Source: Pokkaliibacter plantistimulans (lineage in GTDB: Bacteria; Pseudomonadota; Gammaproteobacteria; Pseudomonadales; Balneatricaceae). Taken from it: 64,000 nucleotides of DNA. The stretch is from the NCBI RefSeq assembly GCF_003194385.1, contig NZ_LAPT01000020.1, forward strand, positions 1-64,000. The letters run 5' to 3'. Both the position numbers and the translations under genes were made by a program. The notes beneath the pieces are model-generated. The model did no database searches. It saw only the letters and a program-made list of their open reading frames with translations, and was not told the origin of the DNA. Numbering within the stretch: the stretch's first letter is position 1; every line of letters begins with the position of its first letter. Shown piece after piece: positions 56,403 to 64,000 of the stretch.

Positions 56403-57842
56403 TCACAAACTACTTAAAAGAGACGTTATATAAGACGAAGAACTAGTCATTTTAGAAAGAGCTATATCAAGAGCTGTGTACTTCTTGGTGAGCATCTCCT
56501 CATAGCTAGTTTGCTTTTCAGAAATAGTATTTGATTGATCAATTAACTGATCTAGCTGATCATTGTATGAAGTGGTGCGCTCTGCTAATAAACCATTTCC
56601 ACTCTGAGTATACTGTTTCAGCAATGCTTGCATCTGACCAGCGATACCGTTGTCACCGGAGAACAGTGAGGCAATATTGTCAAACTGGTCTGATAGAGCA
56701 TTGTCCAGCCTGTCTTCACCACTAGAGCCTCCATAGGTATTTGAGTCAGTAATTTCGAGATTCCCATCTGAATCCATCGATATACCTACAGAGTAAAGCG
56801 TATTGAGATTTTGATTTGCACCAGAGACTGCGCCGGCAACAATTTTTGAAAGCTGGCTTTTCAGACCACGAATCAGAGAGTCGCCGGAGAGATCTCCTCC
56901 ATCTGTAAGCTGAGTACCAGAGGAAGTGTAAGTACCGGTTTTCCCCAAATCATCTAGAACACCCATCATGGTGTTATAGTTTTTTACAAAATCTTCGATA
57001 TATCCCTGTACATCCTCTTTATCAGTACCAATCTTCAGTGTTGATGGAGAGTCAGTTTTTGTTTTTGCCAGCAAGTTTAACGTGACGTTCGAAATAACCC
57101 CTTCTAACTCATTGGAGTCACCATAAACATCGGTGCCATCAATAGTAATGTGCGACTTTTGCGCATTAGTAACGGACATTGTTGTACCTGTTCCGGTAGC
57201 AACGGTAGACACACTATCAAGGCTTGAATTGTTATTGGTTATGACCAGGTTATTACTGGTATCACCAGTAATACTGGAAGAAAACACCAATTGAGAGCCA
57301 ACAGAAGAGTCGCCAGTATTAACAATGTTAGCCGTGATACCAAAGTTGTCAGTGGCACTGTTGACAGCAGTACGTAGCTGATCCACCGTCATTCCGGCTT
57401 TAACATTGATACTGAACGTGTTGCTACCAGCAGTGAACGTTAATGCGCCAGCCGTTGATGACACAACAGAGCTACTGCTAGAGAACGTTCCATTTGCCGT
57501 AGTGGCAGTTGAGCCTTTCGCCAGCTGCAACACCTCAATGTCGTAGCTCCCCACCGACGCGGAGTTAGTGGTATCCGCAGTGAAGGCTTCGATATCATCA
57601 GTGTTTGTAATGGTTGGATTCTTGGCAGCCATCTTTGAAGCATCTGCCAACGTATCCAAGGAATCAGAGAAAGTCTTGAGCGCAGATGACAGCTTACTAA
57701 CCGCAGATAATTTTACCTGAACATCATCCTGACTAGACTTGTTAGCGCTGATCTTGGAGTCGTACTGAGCAGAGACTAGCTGAGTAACAATGGACGATAA
57801 ATCCAGTCCAGATGCCACCCCTAGTGTAGAAGACACCGCCAT
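56403..57842 (-). CDS. fliD: flagellar filament cap protein FliD
   Basis: The 479-aa protein has an N-terminal FliD domain (GVASGLDLSSIVTQLVSAQY) and a C-terminal coiled region (QTSYEEMLTKKYTALDIALS) typical of the pentameric cap. The middle is Ser/Thr/Asn-rich. FliD caps the growing filament and helps flagellin fold. The flaG stop lies 33 bases upstream, and fliS follows. Confidence 0.96.
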   Translation of the reverse strand: MAVSSTLGVASGLDLSSIVTQLVSAQYDSKISANKSSQDDVQVKLSAVSKLSSALKTFSDSLDTLADASKMAAKNPTITNTDDIEAFTADTTNSASVGSYDIEVLQLAKGSTATTANGTFSSSSSVVSSTAGALTFTAGSNTFSINVKAGMTVDQLRTAVNSATDNFGITANIVNTGDSSVGSQLVFSSSITGDTSNNLVITNNNSSLDSVSTVATGTGTTMSVTNAQKSHITIDGTDVYGDSNELEGVISNVTLNLLAKTKTDSPSTLKIGTDKEDVQGYIEDFVKNYNTMMGVLDDLGKTGTYTSSGTQLTDGGDLSGDSLIRGLKSQLSKIVAGAVSGANQNLNTLYSVGISMDSDGNLEITDSNTYGGSSGEDRLDNALSDQFDNIASLFSGDNGIAGQMQALLKQYTQSGNGLLAERTTSYNDQLDQLIDQSNTISEKQTSYEEMLTKKYTALDIALSKMTSSSSYITSLLSSL

Positions 57843-57875
57843 TTTCTAGCCCCCCAGTACATAACTCATATTTTA

Positions 57876-58280
57876 CTAAACCTTGTTATCGACCATTACT
57901 CCGGTAGCTTGACCTAAATCGTGCTGAAGCTCCTGAATTCTGGTAGCTAACTTCCTTACTTCTTCTGATGGTATCTCACGAATCACATTTCCAGTGTCCG
58001 TGTCGATAACACTGATCACCGGCTGCTTGCCATTCGTTTCATCCACACTGAAGGACAAGGAACGATTCTGCCCCTGAATGATAGAGTTGATGTCATCAAC
58101 TGATTTTGACAAGTCACTTACTGAAGCGGGCTCTGCCTGCTGCTCAGCTCCTGCATCAGCAACCTTGTCGACACTGGAGTCATTTGCGTCAGCTGCTGCT
58201 CCCACCTTGAAATCACTGCCTTGGACAGAAATTGACGAGGGGTAACTAACAGCATTGGCCTTAGATGTATCAATTTCCAT
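57876..58280 (-). CDS. flaG: FlaG flagellar protein
   Basis: From ATG 58280 (ribosome site GCAGGAGAC) the protein is 134 aa. The C-terminal FlaG domain is clear: LSFSVDETNGKQPVISVID and REIPSEEVRKLATRIQEL. FlaG affects filament length and is usually found between fliC and fliD, as here. Its N-terminal part is low-complexity. Confidence 0.92.
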   Translation of the reverse strand: MEIDTSKANAVSYPSSISVQGSDFKVGAAADANDSSVDKVADAGAEQQAEPASVSDLSKSVDDINSIIQGQNRSLSFSVDETNGKQPVISVIDTDTGNVIREIPSEEVRKLATRIQELQHDLGQATGVMVDNKV

Positions 58281-58293
58281 ACCAGTCTCCTGC

Positions 58294-58326
58294 AATAGGG
58301 CCAGCATATATCCTGCCAGCCCTATT
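58294..58326 (-). other. hairpin between the downstream flagellin gene and flaG
   Basis: A 12-bp stem with two G-U pairs (outer arms aatagggc and gccctatt) lies between the flagellin stop and the flaG ribosome site. No U-run follows on the minus strand, so it is more likely a processing or partial-termination point that separates high flagellin expression from low flaG-fliD expression. Confidence 0.6.
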
Positions 58327-58336
58327 ATCGGTTAAC

Positions 58337-59170
58337 TTACCCTAACAACGACAGCGCGATTTGCGGCAGCGAGTTGGCCTGACTCAGAATTGACGTACTA
58401 GCCTGCTGTACGATCTGATTCTGAGTCAAAGAGGCAGTCTCTGACGCAAAGTCGGTATCTTTGATTTGCGATTTGGCATCGCTCACATTTTCTACAATGT
58501 TGCTGAGGTTGCGAATGGTTGAGTCAAAGCGATTCTGAATCGCACCAAGATCCGCACGAGCACCACCGATAGCAGAGATTGCATTATCAATAGTTGCAAG
58601 TGCTGTAGATGCACCAGTAGCAGTAGAGATATCTACACTCGTCAAACTCAAGCCAGTGGCACTAAAGCCTGACAGACCATCAGGGGCAGAGATATTCACA
58701 CTGATAGTCTGGCCAGCGTTGGCACCCACCAGGAACTTAGCAGAGTAACCACCTGTCAGGATATTGGTACCACCAAACTGTGTAGTTGTGGCGATACGAC
58801 TGATCTCAGTTACCAGTGCAGTCACTTCTTTCTGAAGTGCAGCACGGTCAGAGCTCGAGTTGATACCGTTTTGAGACTGTACAGCAAGTGTACGAATACG
58901 CTGCAGGGCAGTGGTGGTTTCATCCAATGCACCTTCTGCAGTCTGTGCGACTGAAATACCGTCATTCGCGTTACGGATGGCCTGGTTCAGACCATTGATC
59001 TGCGAAGTCATACGGTCACTGATCTGCAGACCAGCAGCGTCATCTTTCGCACTGTTGATACGATAGCCTGAGGACAGGCGCTCGTAGGATGTAGCCAACG
59101 CATTAGTTGAATTGTTCAGCTGACGCTGAGCATTCAACGACGACACGTTTGTATTGACGTATAAGGACAT
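58337..59170 (-). CDS. fliC: flagellin, downstream copy
   Basis: This 277-aa short flagellin keeps the D0/D1 N-terminal ([20 protein letters not shown]) and C-terminal ([20 protein letters not shown]) helices, with only a small central segment, so D2/D3 domains are missing. Ser/Thr residues in the central SGFSATGLSLTSVDI region are likely glycosylation sites, to be confirmed. It is about nine-tenths identical to the upstream copy. It has its own sigma-28-type promoter and ribosome site AGGAGG. flaG follows after a hairpin. Confidence 0.97.
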   Translation of the reverse strand: MSLYVNTNVSSLNAQRQLNNSTNALATSYERLSSGYRINSAKDDAAGLQISDRMTSQINGLNQAIRNANDGISVAQTAEGALDETTTALQRIRTLAVQSQNGINSSSDRAALQKEVTALVTEISRIATTTQFGGTNILTGGYSAKFLVGANAGQTISVNISAPDGLSGFSATGLSLTSVDISTATGASTALATIDNAISAIGGARADLGAIQNRFDSTIRNLSNIVENVSDAKSQIKDTDFASETASLTQNQIVQQASTSILSQANSLPQIALSLLG

Positions 59171-59288
59171 AGTTAAGCCTCCTGAAGAAACGCAGCCACT
59201 CTCACACGGCTACTCGGTGACCAAGCTGGTCGTTTTCTGTACGACATTTCAAGGAAACATCGTCACATAAACTCTCACCTTACTCGGG

Positions 59289-59315
59289 TTATCGACCGGC
59301 CTTTTTAGGACTTGA
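59289..59315 (-). promoter_or_regulatory. sigma-28-type promoter of the downstream flagellin gene
   Basis: On the minus strand TCAAGTCC, an 11-base spacer and GTCGATAA match the FliA consensus (TAAAGTTT-N11-GCCGATAA) at 5 of 8 and 7 of 8 positions. It lies about 120 bases before the flagellin start, giving a leader of roughly 110 nt. Confidence 0.78.
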
Positions 59316-59504
59316 GACTTTTTTTGCCGCTAAAGGCAAAAAATTTCCTCACAGTAGGCAACTCTTATCCTCAACAACTACAGAGCGTAACTTAACAGTA
59401 GGCAACAAAGGCACTCTTAAATTTACGGCGCCATATTTCAATCAGTGCCCACGTACCAACCACTCAGACACCTGCTTGTGGCACACTTTGTGCTGCACTA
59501 TAAA

Positions 59505-59533
59505 ACGAAAAAGGCCAGAGCAATGCTCTGGCC
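59505..59533 (-). terminator. rho-independent terminator of the upstream flagellin gene
   Basis: A perfect 9-bp stem (ggccagagc / gctctggcc, 3-base loop, 59513-59533) is followed in minus-strand RNA by UUUUUCG. It ends the upstream flagellin transcript about 115 nt after the stop codon. Confidence 0.9.
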
Positions 59534-59547
59534 AATGAAGCTCAACT

Positions 59548-59601
59548 TTAGGAGAGATTGAGCGACCCACTTAACCCATCAATGAACCCAGAAACTCTCA
59601 C
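59548..59601 (-). CDS. possible 17-residue leader-type ORF in the flagellin 3'UTR
   Basis: A GTG start at 59601 follows an AGGAGG ribosome site by five bases, and 17 codons later comes a TAA at 59548, giving a peptide reading RVSGFIDGLSGSLNLS after the initiator. Its last codons lie over the anti-Shine-Dalgarno element. No family is known and the frame may be chance. The upstream ribosome site block also appears before the downstream flagellin gene. Confidence 0.25.
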   Translation of the reverse strand: MRVSGFIDGLSGSLNLS

Positions 59602-59629
59602 CAAAGCCTCCTGAAGTTCATTGATGGGT
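59574..59629. repeat. 14-bp inverted repeat in the flagellin 3'UTR
   Basis: Perfect arms acccatcaatgaac (59574-59587) and gttcattgatgggt (59616-59629) are separated by 28 bases. In minus-strand RNA the loop exposes CUUCAGGAGGCUU, which carries GGA motifs of the kind bound by CsrA/RsmA. It lies 18 bases after the flagellin stop. Confidence 0.9.
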
Positions 59630-59647
59630 ATTCTTTTGTATCCCTTA

Positions 59648-60484
59648 TTAACCTCCCAACAGAGACAACGCGATCTGCGGCAGAGAATTAGCCTGGCTGA
59701 GAATTGAGCTGCTGGCCTGCTGCACAATCTGATTCTGCGTCAGGCTGGCAGTTTCTGACGCGAAGTCTGTGTCCTTGATCTGTGAACGGGCATCGCTCAC
59801 GTTCTCAACAATGTTGGTCAGGTTACGGATGGTTGAATCAAAACGGTTCTGGATCGCACCGAGATCGGCACGCTGACCACCAATTGCAGAGATTGCAGCA
59901 TCAATGGTAGCCAAAGCGGTTGAAGCACCGTCTGCAGTGGACACATCCACACTGCTAATTCCCAGACCAGTTGCACTGAATCCATTCAAACCATCAGGAG
60001 TGGAAATGTTCACGCTAATCGTCTGACCAGCGTTGGCGCCGACCAGGAACTTGGCAGAGTAACCGCCAGTCAGGATGTTAGTACCACCAAACTGGGTAGT
60101 CACAGCAATACGACTTACTTCAGTCAGCAACGCTGTTACTTCTTTCTGCAGGGCTGCACGGTCAGCACTGGAGTTAATACCATTCTGTGACTGTACTGCC
60201 AGGGTACGGATACGTTGCAATGCGGTAGTGGTTTCATCCAGCGCACCTTCAGCGGTCTGTGCAACCGAGATACCATCGTTAGCATTACGAATTGCTTGAT
60301 TAAGACCGTTGATCTGAGAGGTCATACGATCACTGATTTGCAAACCAGCAGCATCATCTTTTGCGCTATTAATACGATAGCCAGAAGACAAACGTTCATA
60401 TGAAGTTGCCAGAGCATTGGTAGAGCTATTCAATTGACGTTGAGCATTCAATGAAGACACGTTGGTATTTACATATAAGGCCAT
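59648..60484 (-). CDS. fliC: flagellin, upstream copy
   Basis: This 278-aa flagellin is nearly the same as the downstream copy in the D0/D1 helices, with changes mostly in the central loop ([20 protein letters not shown]). It also lacks D2/D3. It is transcribed from its own sigma-28-type promoter, with ribosome site AGGAGAGATT, and ends in its own terminator, so the two flagellins can be regulated separately. Confidence 0.97.
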   Translation of the reverse strand: MALYVNTNVSSLNAQRQLNSSTNALATSYERLSSGYRINSAKDDAAGLQISDRMTSQINGLNQAIRNANDGISVAQTAEGALDETTTALQRIRTLAVQSQNGINSSADRAALQKEVTALLTEVSRIAVTTQFGGTNILTGGYSAKFLVGANAGQTISVNISTPDGLNGFSATGLGISSVDVSTADGASTALATIDAAISAIGGQRADLGAIQNRFDSTIRNLTNIVENVSDARSQIKDTDFASETASLTQNQIVQQASSSILSQANSLPQIALSLLGG

Positions 60485-60488
60485 TTTA

Positions 60489-60501
60489 ATCTCTCCTAAA
60501 C
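60489..60501 (-). promoter_or_regulatory. Shine-Dalgarno region of the upstream flagellin, matched by 3'UTR complement
   Basis: Minus-strand TTTAGGAGAGATT precedes the ATG by four bases. It is perfectly complementary to bases 59559-59547 of the same transcript's 3' untranslated region. Confidence 0.85.
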
Positions 60502-60543
60502 TTTCTAATTTTCAAATGCGATATTGCATCTTTGATAATATTT

Positions 60544-60570
60544 ATATCGACCCAGCCATTATTTCCTTTA
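60544..60570 (-). promoter_or_regulatory. sigma-28-type promoter of the upstream flagellin gene
   Basis: On the minus strand TAAAGGAA, an 11-base spacer and GTCGATAT match the FliA consensus at 5 of 8 and 6 of 8 positions. The leader would be about 53 nt. It lies just downstream of the flgKL terminator. Confidence 0.75.
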
Positions 60571-60589
60571 GGATTTTTTTATTTTTTTC

Positions 60590-60625
60590 TTACCAGAAAA
60601 ACAAAGGGCCGCGTAAGCGGCCCTT
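60590..60625 (-). terminator. rho-independent terminator after flgL
   Basis: A perfect 9-bp stem (aagggccgc / gcggccctt, loop gtaa, 60604-60625) is followed in minus-strand RNA by UGUUUUUCUGG. It ends the flgK-flgL transcript. Confidence 0.9.
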
Positions 60626-60657
60626 CAGTTCAGGTGATGACTGGGAAGTCCATGTCA

Positions 60658-61602
60658 TTAGAGATAGTCGAAGAGGCTCATCCCCTGGATCTTGACGTAG
60701 GAAGCCTGAGCGATTTGCAGAGCACTGGTACTCTGCGTAAGGTTGGTCACCGCCTCATAGTAGTCCGCTTCCACCAGGTTGGCACGCTGCGCCGTATCGG
60801 ACACATCATTCGCCTCCAGAGTTGCCTGAACGTTGTCTGCCACATTCTGTCTAGCACCAATCCCAGATACAGTCCCCAGCACAGTGTTATAAGCAGCATC
60901 AACATTGTTAAGGTACTTTGACAGATCAATATCATCGCCCGAGCTATTGCGAAGTGCATCAATAGTCTCACTCACCACATTCAATATATTGGTACTATTC
61001 CCTGTGGAATTACCATCTGCATCCACTTCATCAAAAGTGAATACGCTATCGCCCGGATCATTTTTTGCCAGAGAAACATAACTGGAAATATCTATGCTGG
61101 TTTTTCCTGAATCCCCCTGATAGGAATATGTTGTATAGCCAGTCGTAGATGTCGTATCAGCAGTAAATGGTTCAGTCTTGGTCGCGTGACCAGAAAATAT
61201 ATAATTCCCTGATGAGTCTTTCGAATTCATCAGATCCTGCAACTCCGTCATGCGATCTTCCAGCTCTTTGGCAATAGCCTCACGATCACTGTCAGAAAGC
61301 GCCCCGTTACCCGCCTCATTCACCAGGCTCTGAACCCTTAACATGGAGGTTTCAACACTATCCAGCACACTTTCCTCATAACTCAACGAATTGTTAAGAG
61401 AGGTATTGTTGCGCTGATACTGGCTAGACTGAGCCAGCTTGGAAGAAATACGACTTGCCTGTGTCGCAGCGGCCGGATCGTCACCTGCCGTAATAACACT
61501 GTAGCCTGAGCTTAATTCCAAGTTTGCGCGGGATACTGTCTCCTGATTCTTCTGCAGAGACGTAAGCCCTTGACGATAAATTTGCTGAGAAGAAATACGC
61601 AT
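60658..61602 (-). CDS. flgL: hook-filament junction protein FlgL
   Basis: From ATG 61602 (preceded by GAGGGGGATGGTG) the protein is 314 aa with the FlgL start MRISSQQIYRQGLTSLQKNQ and a C-terminal flagellin-like helix (LTQSTSALQIAQASYVKIQG). It joins the hook to the flagellin filament. Upstream in-frame starts overlap flgK. FlgL is related to flagellin but lacks its length. Confidence 0.95.
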   Translation of the reverse strand: MRISSQQIYRQGLTSLQKNQETVSRANLELSSGYSVITAGDDPAAATQASRISSKLAQSSQYQRNNTSLNNSLSYEESVLDSVETSMLRVQSLVNEAGNGALSDSDREAIAKELEDRMTELQDLMNSKDSSGNYIFSGHATKTEPFTADTTSTTGYTTYSYQGDSGKTSIDISSYVSLAKNDPGDSVFTFDEVDADGNSTGNSTNILNVVSETIDALRNSSGDDIDLSKYLNNVDAAYNTVLGTVSGIGARQNVADNVQATLEANDVSDTAQRANLVEADYYEAVTNLTQSTSALQIAQASYVKIQGMSLFDYL

Positions 61603-61613
61603 CACCATCCCCC

Positions 61614-63251
61614 TCAACTAATTGCACTAAGCAAAGTACTGAATGCTTGCTGAGCAGCAGAAATAACCTGTGCTGCAGCCTGATATGCCTGCTGGAACTT
61701 AATCAGGTTAGCCGCCTCTTCGTCTTCGCTGACAGCAGAAACAGAGTCGCGAATATCCTGAGCACTGGAAAGCAGCGTCGCATTACTTTCTTCTGCCATT
61801 GACGCCTTACTGGCATACCCACCGACGTCACCAATAATCTGGGAGTAAGCCCCTTCAAAACTTAAAGATCCATCAACAATGGAGCTGTTTTGCAAGTCGG
61901 CCAGTAACTGCCCGTTCGAGTTATCACCACTTACATCAGTCGTACTACCTGACGCGGCAAACGCCAGCTCTTGCGAGGTGATGTCTGTCGTACTCAGCTC
62001 ACCAGCAAAACTGTATGTCGGGCGAATCAGAAATGTATCGCCATCAGAAGGGGTACCTGAAAACGACAGATCAAAGCCATCAACAGTAAAACCAGGGCCA
62101 GCACCGGAGGCAACTTCGCTTCCATCACTGGAGCGCGTGATCGTGTATTCACCTGTACCGGAGTCATAGCGTACAGAGTAGTCACTGGATGTCAGGGTAG
62201 ACGGATCCCACCCTGTTGGAAACGTCAGCGTTCCCGATGCTGAGCCATCATTGTTGGAACTGGCCAACACACGATTACTCACCGTATAAGAACCACTGAG
62301 CGCCGGGTCAAATAATGCCTGCCCAGCATTGCCATTAAGGTCAACCCCCTGCTCCAACACAGAGTTAACGCTCTCTGAGAACGTCATGGCCAGCTGGCCG
62401 ACCTGATTAATGGTGGGGTTGAGAATTTCATCACGATACTCAATCGCCCCTCCCAGCGCCCCCCCTGAAATTTTTGATGAAATCGAGGTGGTGGAGTTGC
62501 CGATTGAAATATCCAGCTGGTTCTTGTCGTATTCGCCCTGAACGACATTAAGGTTGGTCGACGTGACCCCCGCCACCAGCGCGTCGCCCCCATTCAGGTA
62601 AACGTTGACCATGCCGTTCTCAGCATCAGCCGTATGTACGCCCACCTGCTCAGACAACTGACGAATCACCTCATCACGCTGGTCTTCAAGATCAGGCACG
62701 GACTGACCCTGGTTGTAGGCAGAACTGATCTGGCTGTTTAAGTCAGCCAGTGACGTCGTCAGGCTGTTGATCGAAGTTACGGAGCTGGTAATAGTGTCAT
62801 TGATGTCACTCTGCTGACCCAGCAAGGTGTCGTTTACCTGATTAAAGATACCCGACAACTCCTGCGCATTGGAAAGCACCAGGCTTCTGCTGGTCTTATC
62901 GGAGGGGTCAGAAATCGCATCATTAACCGAAGCGAAGAAACTTGAGATGGAGTCAGAGATGGACGTTGTGGAGCCGGATACTAGTTCATCCAGCACCTGA
63001 GCAAGCTGCAGCTTGGTGGACGATTCCTGATAGACCGACGTCTGCGTCTGCAAATTTTTCACCGCATACTGATCAGCGATACGACTGACAGATGATGTCG
63101 TTACTCCATAAGTAGCGCTTGAGTACTGAGTGACAGTTTGCCGGCTGTAACCTTGAGAGTTGATATTAGAGATGTTGGTACTTGTCACAGCCAAGCCTGC
63201 CTGGCTGGCCCGAACTCCTTGCATCCCAATATTTATCAGTGAACTTGACAT
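61614..63251 (-). CDS. flgK: hook-associated protein FlgK
   Basis: The 545-aa protein has the FlgK start (LINIGMQGVRASQAGLAVTS) and C-terminal domain (EEAANLIKFQQAYQAAAQVI). It forms the first hook-filament junction layer. A sigma-28-type promoter lies 25-51 bases upstream. flgL begins 11 bases after the stop. Confidence 0.96.
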   Translation of the reverse strand: MSSSLINIGMQGVRASQAGLAVTSTNISNINSQGYSRQTVTQYSSATYGVTTSSVSRIADQYAVKNLQTQTSVYQESSTKLQLAQVLDELVSGSTTSISDSISSFFASVNDAISDPSDKTSRSLVLSNAQELSGIFNQVNDTLLGQQSDINDTITSSVTSINSLTTSLADLNSQISSAYNQGQSVPDLEDQRDEVIRQLSEQVGVHTADAENGMVNVYLNGGDALVAGVTSTNLNVVQGEYDKNQLDISIGNSTTSISSKISGGALGGAIEYRDEILNPTINQVGQLAMTFSESVNSVLEQGVDLNGNAGQALFDPALSGSYTVSNRVLASSNNDGSASGTLTFPTGWDPSTLTSSDYSVRYDSGTGEYTITRSSDGSEVASGAGPGFTVDGFDLSFSGTPSDGDTFLIRPTYSFAGELSTTDITSQELAFAASGSTTDVSGDNSNGQLLADLQNSSIVDGSLSFEGAYSQIIGDVGGYASKASMAEESNATLLSSAQDIRDSVSAVSEDEEAANLIKFQQAYQAAAQVISAAQQAFSTLLSAIS

Positions 63252-63275
63252 AGCAACTCTCCATACGTGCCATAT

Positions 63276-63302
63276 TTAGCGGCCGTATTAATCACATCTT
63301 TA
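63276..63302 (-). promoter_or_regulatory. sigma-28-type promoter of flgK
   Basis: On the minus strand TAAAGATG, an 11-base spacer and GCCGCTAA match the FliA consensus closely (TAAAG and 7 of 8). The predicted leader is short (about 18 nt) and contains ribosome site GGAGAG. Confidence 0.82.
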
Positions 63303-63339
63303 GCGGCAGATGGCATCAGTACAATAGCGCACTGTCGCA

Positions 63340-64000
63340 TTACAGCTGATTCAGCCCTCCCAGGGCACTGTTCATACGATCACTGCGGGCAATCTGGCTG
63401 ATTTTGGAGGCGTAATTCGGATCGGTGGCATAGCCCGCTTTCTGCAACTCCTGAACGTATGCCTCACCGTTCGTGCTATTGGCCAGCGCCTGCTGGTAAC
63501 GACCATTCTGCTTCAGGAAGCTCAGGTAATCGGCAAAACTGTCTGCGTAGGTGTCATAAGAACGGAAATACGCATTCTCTCTGACGGGCACGCCATTACG
63601 GTACTCCAGCGTGGATGTAGCTGTGGTTTTACCGTCCCAATTGCCGTCTGCCTTGATACCGAACAGGTTATGGCTGTTACTGCCATCCTCGTTAAGAATC
63701 ATTCGTTGCCCCCAGCCAGACTCCAGTGCTGCCTGCGCAAGTAAGTACTTGGGATCAGCACCCATCGCATCAGCCACCTGCTTGGCTTCAGGATAGAGCG
63801 CTTGTACAAACTCATCTGCCGAATCGATGTCGCCACCGTCCGAAGAATAGGCAGAAGAAAAACTGCCGGTTCCCTGAACCGAGTTGCCGCCCTGCCTTGC
63901 CATCAGACTGGCATAAAGTGCATCCATATCCAGATTACTATTGCCGCTCGACGGCGAAGCATTGCCATGAGAAGCCAGAAAGTGCCGGATACTGCTGTCT
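63340..64000 (-). CDS. flgJ: flagellar rod-assembly peptidoglycan hydrolase FlgJ, 3' part
   Basis: The frame stays open to the window edge, so the true start lies beyond 64000; the segment here covers about 220 residues. It is the C-terminal glucosaminidase-type domain: FVQALYPEAKQVADAMGADP, the catalytic Glu in AALESGWGQR, and HNLFGIKADGNW. FlgJ cuts peptidoglycan so the rod can pass the periplasm. An internal ATG at 63927 is not the start, because upstream codons continue the same frame with a low-complexity Ser/Asn linker. flgK follows after 88 bases. Confidence 0.93.
   Translation of the reverse strand, partial: DSSIRHFLASHGNASPSSGNSNLDMDALYASLMARQGGNSVQGTGSFSSAYSSDGGDIDSADEFVQALYPEAKQVADAMGADPKYLLAQAALESGWGQRMILNEDGSNSHNLFGIKADGNWDGKTTATSTLEYRNGVPVRENAYFRSYDTYADSFADYLSFLKQNGRYQQALANSTNGEAYVQELQKAGYATDPNYASKISQIARSDRMNSALGGLNQL

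Larger units (their letters stand above)
59171..59647. other. inter-flagellin region
   Basis: This 477-base region contains, on the minus strand in order of transcription: the 3' untranslated region of the upstream flagellin (59505-59647) with its terminator, then the promoter (59289-59315) and leader of the downstream flagellin. The stretch 59316-59504 shows no gene. Confidence 0.7.
59505..59647 (-). ncRNA. putative 3'UTR-derived small RNA of the upstream flagellin gene
   Basis: The 143-nt 3' untranslated region contains AATCTCTCCTAAA (59559 to 59547), a 13-nt perfect complement of TTTAGGAGAGATT, the Shine-Dalgarno region of the same flagellin gene (60501 to 60489). The complement lies 13 nt before a strong terminator with a U-tail, the usual arrangement for a seed in an Hfq-binding, 3'UTR-derived RNA. 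Processing, stability and targets are not known. The RNA call is hypothetical; the complementarity and terminator are seen directly. Confidence 0.4.

Overview
The window looks like chromosome of a motile, probably aquatic gammaproteobacterium of the Oceanospirillales/Pseudomonas type. That placement is an inference from gene content: a polar-flagellum cluster with FleS/FleR and HsbA/HsbR homologues, a CrbS/CrbR-like acetate system, and a DUF4212-linked acetate symporter. No rRNA, tRNA or CRISPR was seen. Almost everything lies on the minus strand; the plus-strand genes are an insertion-sequence end, crbS and a sialidase-like gene.

Layout by coordinate. 1-190: right end of an IS5-family element. 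247-2299: hsbR and hsbA, a PP2C-type response regulator with its STAS partner. 2657-8425: fliJ-I-H-G-F-E (MS ring, rotor, export ATPase). 8588-20853: a carbon/acetate block of DnaQ-type exonuclease, DUF294 nucleotidyltransferase, actP-like symporter, DUF4212 protein, the sensor kinase crbS (plus strand), crbR and acs. 21200-25060: a CgeB-like glycosyltransferase and fleR/fleS. 25224-26183: sialidase-fold protein (plus strand). 26338-27216: sulfotransferase. 27358-55482: one run of 28 minus-strand genes with no gap above about 60 nt, which I read as a flagellin-glycosylation island. 55638-64000: fliT-like, fliS, fliD, flaG, two flagellins, flgL, flgK and the 3' part of flgJ.

The island starts with a long Maf-type flagellin glycosyltransferase and the complete pseB-C-F-I-G-H set for CMP-pseudaminic acid. 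An acyl module follows (ACP, ketoreductase-like SDR, AMP-ligase, LuxE-like and LuxC-like proteins). Then come UDP-galactopyranose mutase, four family-2 glycosyltransferases, a UDP-sulfoquinovose-synthase-like protein, a CDP-sugar set (rfbF, rfbG, epimerase, C-methyltransferase, perosamine-type aminotransferase) and tailoring enzymes (PhyH dioxygenase, methyltransferases, GNAT, WbqC). No Wzx/Wzy, ABC glycan exporter or priming glycosyl-1-phosphate transferase is present, which favours cytoplasmic glycosylation of flagellin over capsule or O-antigen. The suggested product is a large acylated, possibly sulfur-containing flagellin glycan.

The most interesting small-scale signal is in the 143-nt 3' untranslated region of the upstream flagellin gene (59505-59647). 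It holds a 13-nt perfect complement of that gene's own Shine-Dalgarno region just before a strong terminator, as expected of an autoregulatory 3'UTR-derived small RNA. It also has a 14-bp inverted repeat whose loop carries a second Shine-Dalgarno block. Sigma-28-like promoters are readable before both flagellins and flgK.
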